Part shown: in pieces, positions 39,885 through 48,263 of the stretch
Position numbering within the stretch: position 1 is the first letter of the stretch
How the letters are laid out: each line of letters starts with the position of its first letter
Assembly: GCA_036504335.1 (NCBI GenBank)
Contig: DASXVJ010000022.1
Coordinates: 1 to 64,000 of the forward strand
Length of the DNA stretch: 64,000 bases
Direction of reading: 5' to 3'
Source: Fen-183 sp036504335
GTDB lineage: Bacteria > Acidobacteriota > Thermoanaerobaculia > UBA5066
Notes under the pieces: generated by a model
The model's database searches: none
What the model saw: the letters and a program-made list of their open reading frames with translations, nothing else
What the model was told of the DNA's origin: nothing
Position numbers and translations under genes: made by a program

Positions 39885-41729
39885 TCACACATTCGACGAG
39901 TTGCGCAGCACCTTGAACGTGCGCCCGAGAATCCTGAGGTCGAGGCCGAGCGACTGTTCGCGGACGTAGCGAATGTCGTTCTCGATCCAGTCGTGGAACG
40001 CAATTTGAGCCCGGCCGTTCACCTGCCAAAGGCCGGTGATCCCGGGGCGGACGCTGAGGCGGAGATCCCGCCAGGCGGGTGCGAGACCCATCTCCGACAT
40101 GATGAGCGGCCGCGGCCCCACGAGGCTCATCTCGCCCTTCAGGACGTTGACGAGCTGAGGGAGCTCATCGAGGCTCGTCCTCCGCAGGAAGTCGCCGACG
40201 CGGGTGACGCGAGGGTCGTTCTTCATCTTGAACATCGGGCCGTCGACGTCCTTGCGGGCCCTCAGCGACTCCTGAAGCTCCTCGGCGCTCTCGCTCATCG
40301 TGCGGAACTTGTACATCAGGAACTCGCGGCCGGCCTTGCCGCAGCGCCGCTGCGAGTAGAACGCGGGACCGGCGGAGTCCCGCCTGATGAGGACCGCGAT
40401 GACCGCAAAGACGGGCGCGAGAAGCGGCAGGGCGATCGCCGCGATCGCGACATCGAGCGTTCGCTTGGCGGCGAGGTAGGCGCGGCGCTTCCACGCGTGC
40501 CAGGAGCCGCCGCCGGGCTCTCGAAAGTAGACGCGGCAGTCCTCCGACTCGGTCGCCATCAGGAGAGCCGGACTCTCTCCGAGCTCGCGGTGATTCAGCA
40601 CGAACGCGTCGCGAAGCGCCTCTCCCCGGCGCGTGGCGCTCGCCGGACCGACGTAGCAGTGCTCGACCATCGAGCCCCGGCGGACGGTGACGCGGTCTCC
40701 GACGATCGAGTCGCGCACCTCGGCTCCGGGCCCGACGTGGGTCCGCTCCCCGAGGCTGAGCGGACCGACGAGCCGCGCGCCGTGCGAGATGTGGCAGTGC
40801 TCCCCCAGGAGCACCGGTCCCGTCACGGACGCGTCCGGAGAGATCACCGTTCCCGCTCCCGCAAAGACTCCCGGCGCGACCTGCCGGACCCCCGAAGGCA
40901 CGAGGCCGGGCTCGGTCGCCAGGCGCCGCAGGAGCTCCGCATTCAGGCCGAGATAGGCCCCGAGGTCGTCGATCTTGCGAAGCGGTTCGGAGACGATGTA
41001 CGCGTGGACCGGAGCGCCCTGCCGGCAGAGCATGTCGACGAGCTGCTCCTTGATGTCGACGTAGCCGCGTTCGGGGAGCAGGTCGAGGACTCCGGGCTCG
41101 AGGACGTAGAGACCCGAGGAGCGCAGCGTCCGGCGCCGTTCCCCCCCGCGCGCCCGCCGGACGGCCGGCGCGCGGCGGCGGTCGCGGGAACGATGGAGAA
41201 TCACGAAGCGGTCGACCAGTCCGTCGTCGCGGAGAACGATGTTCTCGAGATGGCGCGCGGCCGGCGGGCCCGGCTCCGCGACGATCGTCAGGGCGGATCC
41301 GTGCGTCCGGTGGAAGGCGGCCGCCTCCTGAAGCGGCGCCGGGTCGACGAAGACGTGCCCGGAAAGAACGAAGAAGGGCTCGGAACGGACGAAGCCGGCC
41401 AGCGCCTTCAGGGCACCCGCCGTGCCGCGGACCGAGCCGTCCTCGAAAAGAGAGACGCTGACGCCGAGGTCCGTGCGGGTCGCGAGGGAGTGGAGAAAGC
41501 GGCGGTAGTGCTCTCCCCGGTTCGCCGAGACGAGCGCGACCTCCGTGATGCCCTGGCGGGCCAGCGCTCGAAACGTGTGCTCGGCGAGCGGGCGGTTGGC
41601 GAGGGGGAGAGCGAGCTTCGACTGGAAGTTGGCGACGGACATCGAGGCCGAGCCCCGGCTTCCGGCCAGGACGACAGCCCTCACGGGCACCCCCGCGGAA
41701 AGGGGCGTTCGCCCCGTGACGTTGATCAC
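39885..41729 (-). CDS. Nucleotidyltransferase - hexapeptide - phosphoglycosyltransferase fusion
   Basis: 614 residues in three modules. Residues about 16-240 resemble a sugar-nucleotidyltransferase, with a degenerate signature loop (LAGSRGSASMSVANFQSKLALPLANRPL). Residues about 265-345 are left-handed beta-helix hexapeptide repeats. Residues 422-614 are a complete bacterial sugar transferase of the WbaP/WcaJ type (KRTLDVAIAAIALPLLAPVF membrane hairpin, YKFRTM, catalytic SLDELPQ at 520-526, VGPRP, RPGITGLWQVNGR). It probably starts the exopolysaccharide by adding a sugar-phosphate to undecaprenyl phosphate. The first two modules together resemble GlmU or ManC-like proteins and may regulate or feed the third. 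GTG 41729 was chosen; a GTG at 41684 is the alternative. Confidence 0.82.
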   Translation of the reverse strand: MINVTGRTPLSAGVPVRAVVLAGSRGSASMSVANFQSKLALPLANRPLAEHTFRALARQGITEVALVSANRGEHYRRFLHSLATRTDLGVSVSLFEDGSVRGTAGALKALAGFVRSEPFFVLSGHVFVDPAPLQEAAAFHRTHGSALTIVAEPGPPAARHLENIVLRDDGLVDRFVILHRSRDRRRAPAVRRARGGERRRTLRSSGLYVLEPGVLDLLPERGYVDIKEQLVDMLCRQGAPVHAYIVSEPLRKIDDLGAYLGLNAELLRRLATEPGLVPSGVRQVAPGVFAGAGTVISPDASVTGPVLLGEHCHISHGARLVGPLSLGERTHVGPGAEVRDSIVGDRVTVRRGSMVEHCYVGPASATRRGEALRDAFVLNHRELGESPALLMATESEDCRVYFREPGGGSWHAWKRRAYLAAKRTLDVAIAAIALPLLAPVFAVIAVLIRRDSAGPAFYSQRRCGKAGREFLMYKFRTMSESAEELQESLRARKDVDGPMFKMKNDPRVTRVGDFLRRTSLDELPQLVNVLKGEMSLVGPRPLIMSEMGLAPAWRDLRLSVRPGITGLWQVNGRAQIAFHDWIENDIRYVREQSLGLDLRILGRTFKVLRNSSNV

Positions 41730-41749
41730 TCCGTCATGCCCTTCGTCAT
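41726..41749 (-). CDS. Possible 7-residue leader peptide MTKGMTE
   Basis: ATG 41749 is preceded by GGAAGG four bases upstream. The frame ends in TGA that overlaps the GTG of the fusion gene (GTGA). A CAGAAT -10-like box lies at 41786-41781. If translated, it would couple initiation on the fusion gene. The evidence is only positional. Confidence 0.3.
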   Translation of the reverse strand: MTKGMTE

Positions 41750-41871
41750 CGCGCCTTCCGGTTGCTCTGTTGAGCCGCGGATTCTGTCACAACGCGCGAT
41801 CAGGGCGGTGCGCCGCGGGGAGCGGCTCGCCGGACCGATCGCGTGCAGTTCCGATGCTCTTCTTTTGATGA

Positions 41872-41877
41872 TACGCT
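41872..41877 (+). promoter_or_regulatory. Extended -10 promoter (TGaTACGCT)
   Basis: A TG extension one base before TACGCT gives an extended -10 box; the ATG at 41890 is 12 bases after it. It heads the plus-strand exopolysaccharide genes. Confidence 0.5.
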
Positions 41878-41889
41878 GACGGTCACGGA

Positions 41890-43158
41890 ATGAGGCTCCT
41901 TCTCGGTGGACGGCTCGTGCGGGCGGTGCTGTCGGCGGGACTCCTGGCGGGTCCCGGCGCGGCGGCGTCGGCCGCGCCGGCCGCGACCCCGGCAAGCTGG
42001 AGCGACCGCGGCGTGGAGGTCCTCCGGCGGGCGGCGACGCGCGCCTGCTCGGCCTCCGAAGCGCTGGTCGAGACGGAAACCCCGCCGGCTGGGCGCGACC
42101 CGCAGACACCTGCGGCGCGGCTGCGGGACGTCCTCGAGACGGGCTGCGCATTCCGACCGGAGACCGTCGAGCGCCCGGCCGACGCCGCCCCGGCCTCCGG
42201 CGCTTCCGCGGGAATCCGGGAGGCTCTGGCGGTCGCCGCGTCCGACGGAACCCTGCTCGCCCGGCAGAGGCTCGGGACGGTGGGAGGCGTTTCGCTCGAT
42301 CTCGTGGCCTATGCGTCGGCCGGACTGGCGGTGGGCGGCGTCGCCTGCTACGTCGACGACGGCGCGAAGCGGCCCGGCGTCGTCCATGTGCACGGGGGTC
42401 TCAGCGGCCTCTTCGATCCCTCCGACGGGGGGACGATCCAGGCCTGCGTCGACTGGGCGGGTCTCCACGGGCGGACGGCGTTCGTGCCGTCGCTGCGCGG
42501 CCTCGACGGCAGCGAGGGAAAGATCGAGATCTGTCTCGGCGAAGCGGGCGACGTGGCCGCAGCCGCCGCCTACCTCCGGTCGATGCCGGCCACGGACGCG
42601 TCCCGGATCGCGCTCGTCGGTGGGTCGGTCGGCGGGTGCGTCGTCCTCAAGGCGGCGCCGCTCGTCCCGAATCTGAGGGCCGTCGTCGCGTACGTCCCGC
42701 CCACGGACTGGAAGAGCCTCGTCCAGTATCACCGGATGGCGTGGAAGCCCGCCACGGAAACGCGGTGCGACGGCAGTACCTACGCCTGGAACATCGGCGG
42801 GCCCGCCCTCGCCGACGTGTTCGACGGGTTCATCTGCGGGCACCCCGGCTGCACGGACAGCGACTACGCCGTCCGTTCCCCGATCCCCGGCGTCCTGACC
42901 CAGTCGGCGCCGACCCTCATCGAATCCGCCGAATCGGACAACGTCGTCCCGCTCGCGCAGGAAGTCCTCTGGTCCATCCTCCGGCAGAGTCTCGGCAAGC
43001 CCGTGGACGTCTTCTCCGTCTCGGCCTGCGACCCACCCGGAAATCCGCCGAACCACATGGACGTCCACATCTTCGTGCCCGGAGGCTTTCATCTCCTCGC
43101 CCCGGGTCCGATCAGCTCCGGGTTGCTCTTCGTGATCAATCAGCTCGACCGGCCCTGA
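41890..43158 (+). CDS. Secreted alpha/beta hydrolase (dienelactone-hydrolase/prolyl-oligopeptidase type)
   Basis: 422 residues. A signal peptide (AVLSAGLLAGPGAAASAA) precedes a long N-terminal extension (to about residue 135) and then an alpha/beta hydrolase: VVHVHGGLSG, the nucleophile elbow GGSVGG (in LVGGSVGGCVVLKAAP), acidic residue in SAESDNVVPLAQ and His in the C-terminal HIFVPGGFHLL. Cys pairs in the CDGSTY and FICGHPGCTD segments suggest disulfides. It opens the plus-strand run; its job may be polymer ester trimming, which is inference. The next gene starts 2 bases after its stop. Confidence 0.72.
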   Translation: MRLLLGGRLVRAVLSAGLLAGPGAAASAAPAATPASWSDRGVEVLRRAATRACSASEALVETETPPAGRDPQTPAARLRDVLETGCAFRPETVERPADAAPASGASAGIREALAVAASDGTLLARQRLGTVGGVSLDLVAYASAGLAVGGVACYVDDGAKRPGVVHVHGGLSGLFDPSDGGTIQACVDWAGLHGRTAFVPSLRGLDGSEGKIEICLGEAGDVAAAAAYLRSMPATDASRIALVGGSVGGCVVLKAAPLVPNLRAVVAYVPPTDWKSLVQYHRMAWKPATETRCDGSTYAWNIGGPALADVFDGFICGHPGCTDSDYAVRSPIPGVLTQSAPTLIESAESDNVVPLAQEVLWSILRQSLGKPVDVFSVSACDPPGNPPNHMDVHIFVPGGFHLLAPGPISSGLLFVINQLDRP

Positions 43159-43160
43159 CC

Positions 43161-44636
43161 GTGGCGCCCGAGTCCGACGAGGTTGCGCACCCCCGATCCG
43201 GATGGGCTGCGCTTCTGTCCGGCGCTGCGGTGGCGGCGGCCGTCCTGGCAGGCGCCGCACTCGGTTCGGATCGGGCGGCCCTCGTCACCCTCGGCCTCGG
43301 CGCCGGGGTTCTGGCGGCGACCGCCGTCGTCCTCTTCGCGCCGGAGCGCCTCGCACCGGCGCTCCTCATCGCGTTCGTGGCGCTCGTCCCGCTGCGCCTC
43401 GAGAAACACTTCGCCTACCAGGTGCACGTGGGCGGATGGCCCGGGCTCAGGCTCTCGGTCGCCGATCTGTGCCTCCTGCCCCTGGCCGCGCTCGCCGTCT
43501 ACGGCGGCCTCCTCGGGCGGGTCAAAAACGCCGTGCCGAAAGTCGTGCTCGCGCTTTACGGCCTCCTCCTCGTTCAGTACGGGCTCTCGGCGCTCGGGGC
43601 GTCGCACCGCGACCTGAGCGCCTTCGAGCTCACGGCCGCCGTCCACTCCCTCGTCATCGTCTCGACGGTGGCGGCCCTCTTCCGCCGGCGGGCCCTCCCC
43701 TGGGTGCTGGCGGCGGTGGCCGTGGCCGTGGGTGTCCACACGTCGTTCGCGATCGTTCAGGTCGTCACGGGCCGACCCGTCGGGCTCTCGTGGCTGAGCG
43801 GCAGCGCCGACGTCGTGCACGAGTCGCTCGAGACCGGGGCCGTTCGCCTGCGTCCCATCGGGCTCTTCAGTCACCCGATCGTCTTCGCCGACTTCCTGAT
43901 GCTCTCACTGCCGATCCTGGCGGCCGGCGCTTTTGCGGCCCGCCGCCGGGCGGCGCGCGCGTCCCTGGTCGCGATCCTCCTCTTCGGGACCGTCGGCCTC
44001 GTCCTGACGCTGTCACGCGGGGCCTGGATCTCCTCGGCTTTCGCCTTTGTGATCCTCCTCGTTCTCGCGTTCCGGCGGCGGCTCCTCGGGCGCCGCGCGT
44101 TCCGGACCGTCGCCGCCGGGCTTCTCGTCCTCGCGGCCGTCCTCGCGCCTTTCGCGCCCACGATCTGGGAGCGATTCGCCGTGAGTCAGAAAGGAAACCT
44201 CGAGGTCCGGTTCGAGCTGAACGAGATCGCGCTTTCCATGATCCGGGCCCACCCTCTCGCGGGAGTCGGCCTGAACAACTTCATCGAGGTGATGAGGGGC
44301 TACGACAAGCGCGACGTGTCGCGCTACTTTCCGGCGACGGTTCACAACCTCTATCTCCTTGAGGCCGCGGAAGCGGGCCTCCCGGCGCTCGTGCTCTTCG
44401 CGGGCGTGCTCGCCGCCGTCTTCGTCACGGGCGCGGCCGGTCTCAAGCGCGTCGCCGATCCGGAGCTCGCCTGGCTCGCCGCGGCCGCCCTCGCGGGCCT
44501 CGCCGGGTTCGCGCTCTCCCAGGTCGCGGACTTCAGCCACCGCCTCGAGCCGCTCCGGTCGATCCTCTGGACGTACGTCGGGCTCCTTTTCGGCGCCGTG
44601 GCGTCTCCGCCGGAGCGCGCGGGAGCGCCGTCGTGA
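43161..44636 (+). CDS. O-antigen ligase/polymerase family protein (Wzy_C)
   Basis: 491 residues with about 11 hydrophobic segments. The large periplasmic loop holds the Wzy_C/WaaL core: TLSRGAWISS before it and RFELNEIALSMIRAHPLAGVGLNNF with the HNLYLLEAAEAGLPALVLF helix after it. Such proteins polymerise or ligate undecaprenyl-linked sugar repeats at the periplasmic face. In this locus it is the likely exopolysaccharide polymerase. GTG 43161 was chosen. It is coupled to the radical SAM gene by GTGA. Confidence 0.85.
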   Translation: MAPESDEVAHPRSGWAALLSGAAVAAAVLAGAALGSDRAALVTLGLGAGVLAATAVVLFAPERLAPALLIAFVALVPLRLEKHFAYQVHVGGWPGLRLSVADLCLLPLAALAVYGGLLGRVKNAVPKVVLALYGLLLVQYGLSALGASHRDLSAFELTAAVHSLVIVSTVAALFRRRALPWVLAAVAVAVGVHTSFAIVQVVTGRPVGLSWLSGSADVVHESLETGAVRLRPIGLFSHPIVFADFLMLSLPILAAGAFAARRRAARASLVAILLFGTVGLVLTLSRGAWISSAFAFVILLVLAFRRRLLGRRAFRTVAAGLLVLAAVLAPFAPTIWERFAVSQKGNLEVRFELNEIALSMIRAHPLAGVGLNNFIEVMRGYDKRDVSRYFPATVHNLYLLEAAEAGLPALVLFAGVLAAVFVTGAAGLKRVADPELAWLAAAALAGLAGFALSQVADFSHRLEPLRSILWTYVGLLFGAVASPPERAGAPS

Positions 44637-45877
44637 CGAGTCCCGGCACCCCCGGCGTCGAGAGCTGGCTCCGGAAGGCGAAGGACCGCTACGGCGAGAT
44701 CGCGGCCATCTCTCCCAGAATGAAGGGACTCCGGGCGTACCTCAACTGGGCTCGCGCGAACGCCGAGATGCTCTTCCGGACGCGCCGCGTCGACGCCCGG
44801 CCCCTGAAGCTGACCTTCGATCCGGTCAACATCTGTCAGCTCCAGTGCCCCCTCTGCCCGACCGGCCTCAGGATCCACGACCGCGACCCGGGCCACGCAA
44901 GGCTCCACCTCTTCGAGAAGCTGATGGAGGAGCTCGGGGACTACGTGTTCTTCCTCGACCTCTACAACTGGGGCGAGCCGCTCCTCAACGTCCATCTCGA
45001 GGAGATGATCGAGATGGCGAGCCGGAAGAACGTCACGAGCTACGTCAGCACGAACCTGAGCCTGAAGCTCTCGGCCGAGCGGATCGACCGGCTCGTCGCC
45101 TCCGGACTCGGGGAGCTCATCTGCTCGCTCGACGGGGCGACCCCCGAAACGTACGCGACCTACCGGCGGCAGGGAAACTTCGAGCTCGCACTTTCGAACA
45201 TGCGCCGGATCGTGGAGGCGAAGCGGCGGCTCGGAGTGACGCGCCCGGCGATCGTCTGGCGTTTCTACGTCTTCCGCTTCAACGAGCACGAGATCGAACG
45301 GGCGCGCGCCCTCGCTGCGGACGTCGGCGTGGACCGGTTCGTGCTGGGGTCGCCGTTCCTCGACGAGGGGCGATACCCGATCCCCGACGCGGACCGCAAG
45401 GCGATGGGGGACTGGGCGACGACGCTGCCCGCGTTCAACCGCTACGCCCCGGCGCACCCGGAGTTCGCCGATCCCGCCGCAACGGGCGCGCGGCGCTCCC
45501 GCTGCGACTGGCACTACGTGTCGACGGCGATCAACCCGGACGGCGGCGTCGCGCCCTGCTGCGCGGTCTACGAGCGGTCGAACGACTTCGGCGTCCTCGG
45601 CGAGGGGCCGTCCGGGACGTACATGGAGGTCGTGAACAACGAGAAGTTCCGGTCGATCCGCGACCGTTTCGCCGGACGGCCGGGAGCTCCGACGGGCCTC
45701 GTCTGCGAAACGTGTCCCGTTCCGGCCATCATGGACTACGGCCGTATCCTGAACCGGCAGATCCTGATGTTCACGTTCGTCGAGCTCGCCGAGTTCCTGC
45801 GGCGCCCTCTCCGGGCCCTGGTCCGGCATCGTCCGTCGGCGGCCGCGGCGGTGCAGACCCGCGGCGCAGGCCGTTGA
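44633..45877 (+). CDS. Radical SAM/SPASM enzyme
   Basis: 414 residues. The radical SAM cluster motif CxxxCxxC is Cys68, Cys72 and Cys75 (NICQLQCPLCPTG). ISTN-like and SLDGATPETYATYR motifs follow, and a C-terminal SPASM-type region has CDWHYVSTAINPDGGVAPCC and CETCPVP for auxiliary iron-sulfur clusters. SPASM enzymes modify peptides or sugars. The chromosomal context suggests a sugar or lipid-linked modification step in exopolysaccharide synthesis, but a peptide substrate cannot be excluded. No precursor peptide gene is seen nearby. The start is GTG, overlapping the ligase stop. Confidence 0.85.
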   Translation: MTSPGTPGVESWLRKAKDRYGEIAAISPRMKGLRAYLNWARANAEMLFRTRRVDARPLKLTFDPVNICQLQCPLCPTGLRIHDRDPGHARLHLFEKLMEELGDYVFFLDLYNWGEPLLNVHLEEMIEMASRKNVTSYVSTNLSLKLSAERIDRLVASGLGELICSLDGATPETYATYRRQGNFELALSNMRRIVEAKRRLGVTRPAIVWRFYVFRFNEHEIERARALAADVGVDRFVLGSPFLDEGRYPIPDADRKAMGDWATTLPAFNRYAPAHPEFADPAATGARRSRCDWHYVSTAINPDGGVAPCCAVYERSNDFGVLGEGPSGTYMEVVNNEKFRSIRDRFAGRPGAPTGLVCETCPVPAIMDYGRILNRQILMFTFVELAEFLRRPLRALVRHRPSAAAAVQTRGAGR

Positions 45878-46839
45878 GCGACCTCGCGAACGGGAGACGA
45901 ACCCGAACCGTGGCGGCGCCCGTCGCCGCCCCCGACATCGGCTGCAGGCATCCGGAGTGGCGGGAGGTCTATCCGGGGCTCGTCGCCGCGTGCGTTTCGT
46001 GCGGGCTCGCCGCGACGACGGCCGCGATCGAGGCGCACTACGACGAGGCGTACTTCACCGGGGACACGGCGGCCGGACTCGACTTCGATTCCGGGTTCGC
46101 GCGCGCGTTCGACGAGGCTCGCTTCGTCGCCGAGCTCGAGCGACTCGAGAGCCGGGGCCTCAAGGGGAGCCTGCTCGACGTCGGCTGCGCCACGGGCGCG
46201 TTTCTCGCGCACGCCCGGGCGCGGGGCTGGGCGCCGCGCGGCGTCGAGATTTCGCCTTACGCGCGGGCTGCGGCGCAGAGGCGTCTCGGCGCGGCCGTCG
46301 CCGCGACGGTCGCCGAGATTCCCGCGGCGGAGCGCTTCGACGTCGTCACGCTCCACCACGTCCTCGAGCACGTGCGAGAGCCGGTCGCGTTTCTGGCCGA
46401 CGAAATTCGCCCGCGCGTCGGCCGGAGGCTCCTCGTCGAAGTGCCGAACTTCGACTCGCTCGCCTCGCGCCGGCACGGGACTCGCTGGCGCGACCTCCGG
46501 CCCGACCAGCACGTCTTCCACTACACGCCCTCCACGCTTCCCCGCCTTCTGTCGCGGGCCGGATTCCGGGTCGTGAGCGTCGGCACTCTCTGGGAGCCGC
46601 TGTGGAGCCTGCGGACGGCCCTGAACACGCTGGGGCTTCTTCCGGCCCTCGTCCTTCCCCGCCGGGCAGGGCCTCCGGCCGGCGGTCCGGCCGCCGTGGA
46701 CGATCCCGCGGGTTACCGGCCTCCGGCCGGCTTCCGCCGGCTGCTCGCACGCGCGAGCCGCCGCGCCCTGTCGCCGATCGTCGCCCGCCTCGAAGCGCGG
46801 GGCCTGGGAGAGCGCCTTGTCGTCGAGGCCGAGCCATGA
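45874..46839 (+). CDS. SAM-dependent methyltransferase (class I)
   Basis: 321 residues. Motif I is LLDVGCATGAFL (about residue 108), with VEISPYA, then LHHVLEHVREPVAFL, the usual Methyltransf_23 order. An N-terminal Cys pair (residues 24 and about 43) may be a remnant zinc knuckle as in sugar C-methyltransferases. The C-terminal region has LRTALNTLGLLPA and an Arg-rich end. It likely methylates a sugar of the polymer. I chose TTG (45874) because it gives the TTGA overlap that matches the coupled chain of genes; GTG 45910 is the in-frame alternative (309 residues). Confidence 0.75.
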   Translation: MSDLANGRRTRTVAAPVAAPDIGCRHPEWREVYPGLVAACVSCGLAATTAAIEAHYDEAYFTGDTAAGLDFDSGFARAFDEARFVAELERLESRGLKGSLLDVGCATGAFLAHARARGWAPRGVEISPYARAAAQRRLGAAVAATVAEIPAAERFDVVTLHHVLEHVREPVAFLADEIRPRVGRRLLVEVPNFDSLASRRHGTRWRDLRPDQHVFHYTPSTLPRLLSRAGFRVVSVGTLWEPLWSLRTALNTLGLLPALVLPRRAGPPAGGPAAVDDPAGYRPPAGFRRLLARASRRALSPIVARLEARGLGERLVVEAEP

Positions 46840-48263
46840 GCTCGCTGCTCGCGAACTCCCTCGCCATGCTCGTGGCGCGGATCCTCGTCCCGCTTTTCTC
46901 GTTCGCGATCAACATCGGCGTGGCACGGCTCGCGGGGGCCGCGACTCTCGGGGCCTACGTCCAGCTCGTCGCCCTCCTGCTCCTCTTCCAGACGCTGGCC
47001 GGGGCGGGGCTGACGCCCCTCCTCACGCGGGAGATCTCCGCCCGGCCCGACGAGGCGGTTCCGCTCCTGCGGAAAGCGCGCACGCTCGCCCTCGTCACGG
47101 GCTGCCTTTCGGCGGCCGCGTTCGCGGCCGCCGCGTGGACCCTCCTCCCCAAGGATCGCCTGGCCCCGGCGCTGGTCCTGTCCGCGGCGGTGCTCCCGTC
47201 CGCGTGGATCTCGGTGCAGGAAGCTTTCTTCATGGCGCGGCGGACGCACCACCGCGTGACGGGAATCGCCCTCCTCGAGGGGGCGCTGAGGCTGGCGCTC
47301 GCGTTTCTCTCGATCGCCTTCGGCGGCGGCCTCGTCGGCCTCTGCGCCGGCGTGACGGTGGCCCGGCTCGCGGCGCTCGGGGCGGGCGACCTGCTCGTGC
47401 GGCGGGCGGGGATCTCGGGAGCGTGGCGCCGGGACGCGTCGGGCGCCGTCGACCTCGGCCGGGCGGCGGCGCCGTTCGCCGCGCTGCTCGTGACGTCGAT
47501 GCTCTACTTCAGGGTCGACGTCCTCCTGGCCGGCGTCCTCCTCGGCGACGGCCCGACCGGCGTCTACGCGGCGGCGCTCTCACTCGCGTCGGTCCTCCTG
47601 CTCCTTCCGGAAAGCGCGCTCGCGGCGATCTTTCCCCGGCTTGCGGCGGCTTTCCGCTCCTCGGTCGGCGGCTACGCGGACGCGACGCTCCTCTCGGCGC
47701 GGGTTCTGGCGGTCGGCGTCGTTCCGTTCGCGCTGGTGCTCGTCTGCGCCGCGGCGCCGATCCTCGGTCTCGCCTTCGGCTCCCGTTTCCTGCCCGCGGC
47801 GGAGGCGCTCCGCCTGCTCGCCGCCTCGCTGCCCCTCCACGCCGTCAACGGGGCCTTGGGGCAGGGCCTCCAGGCGGGCCATTTTCAGCGGCCGGCCCTC
47901 CTCGTCGTGACGATCGGGGTCGTTCTCCACGTCGCCGGATGTCTCGTCCTCCTGCCGGCGCTCGGGATCGCCGGGGCGGCGGTTTCGATGCTCGTCTCCT
48001 CCGCAGCCGTGGCCGCCGGAGCGCTCTGGGCGTTCCACGCCCGCGTGCGCCGCCTCCGGATCGAGGCGCTCGATCTGCTCCTGCCGGCCGGGGTCGTGGC
48101 CGCGATGGCAGCCGCCGTCATCGCTCCCGATGCCTGGCGCGTCGCGGCGGCCGGCGCGGGCCTCGCGCTCCTCGCCGGGATCCTCGCGCTCGGTCCGGGG
48201 CGGGGCGACCTGGAGCGTGTCGCGCGCTCGGTCCGGGTCGCGACGTGGAGGTCGGACGCGTGA
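46836..48263 (+). CDS. Polysaccharide biosynthesis flippase (Wzx/RfbX-like)
   Basis: 475 residues with 12-14 hydrophobic segments, the MATE/MOP-type flippase layout. The N-terminus (LLANSLAMLVARILVPLFSFAINIGVARLAGA) and the middle (FRVDVLLAGVLLGDGPTGVYAAALSLASVLLLLPES) are typical of Wzx-like proteins. It moves lipid-linked repeat units across the inner membrane. It overlaps the methyltransferase stop (ATGA) and the next glycosyltransferase start (GTGA), in the middle of the coupled chain. Confidence 0.88.
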   Translation: MSSLLANSLAMLVARILVPLFSFAINIGVARLAGAATLGAYVQLVALLLLFQTLAGAGLTPLLTREISARPDEAVPLLRKARTLALVTGCLSAAAFAAAAWTLLPKDRLAPALVLSAAVLPSAWISVQEAFFMARRTHHRVTGIALLEGALRLALAFLSIAFGGGLVGLCAGVTVARLAALGAGDLLVRRAGISGAWRRDASGAVDLGRAAAPFAALLVTSMLYFRVDVLLAGVLLGDGPTGVYAAALSLASVLLLLPESALAAIFPRLAAAFRSSVGGYADATLLSARVLAVGVVPFALVLVCAAAPILGLAFGSRFLPAAEALRLLAASLPLHAVNGALGQGLQAGHFQRPALLVVTIGVVLHVAGCLVLLPALGIAGAAVSMLVSSAAVAAGALWAFHARVRRLRIEALDLLLPAGVVAAMAAAVIAPDAWRVAAAGAGLALLAGILALGPGRGDLERVARSVRVATWRSDA

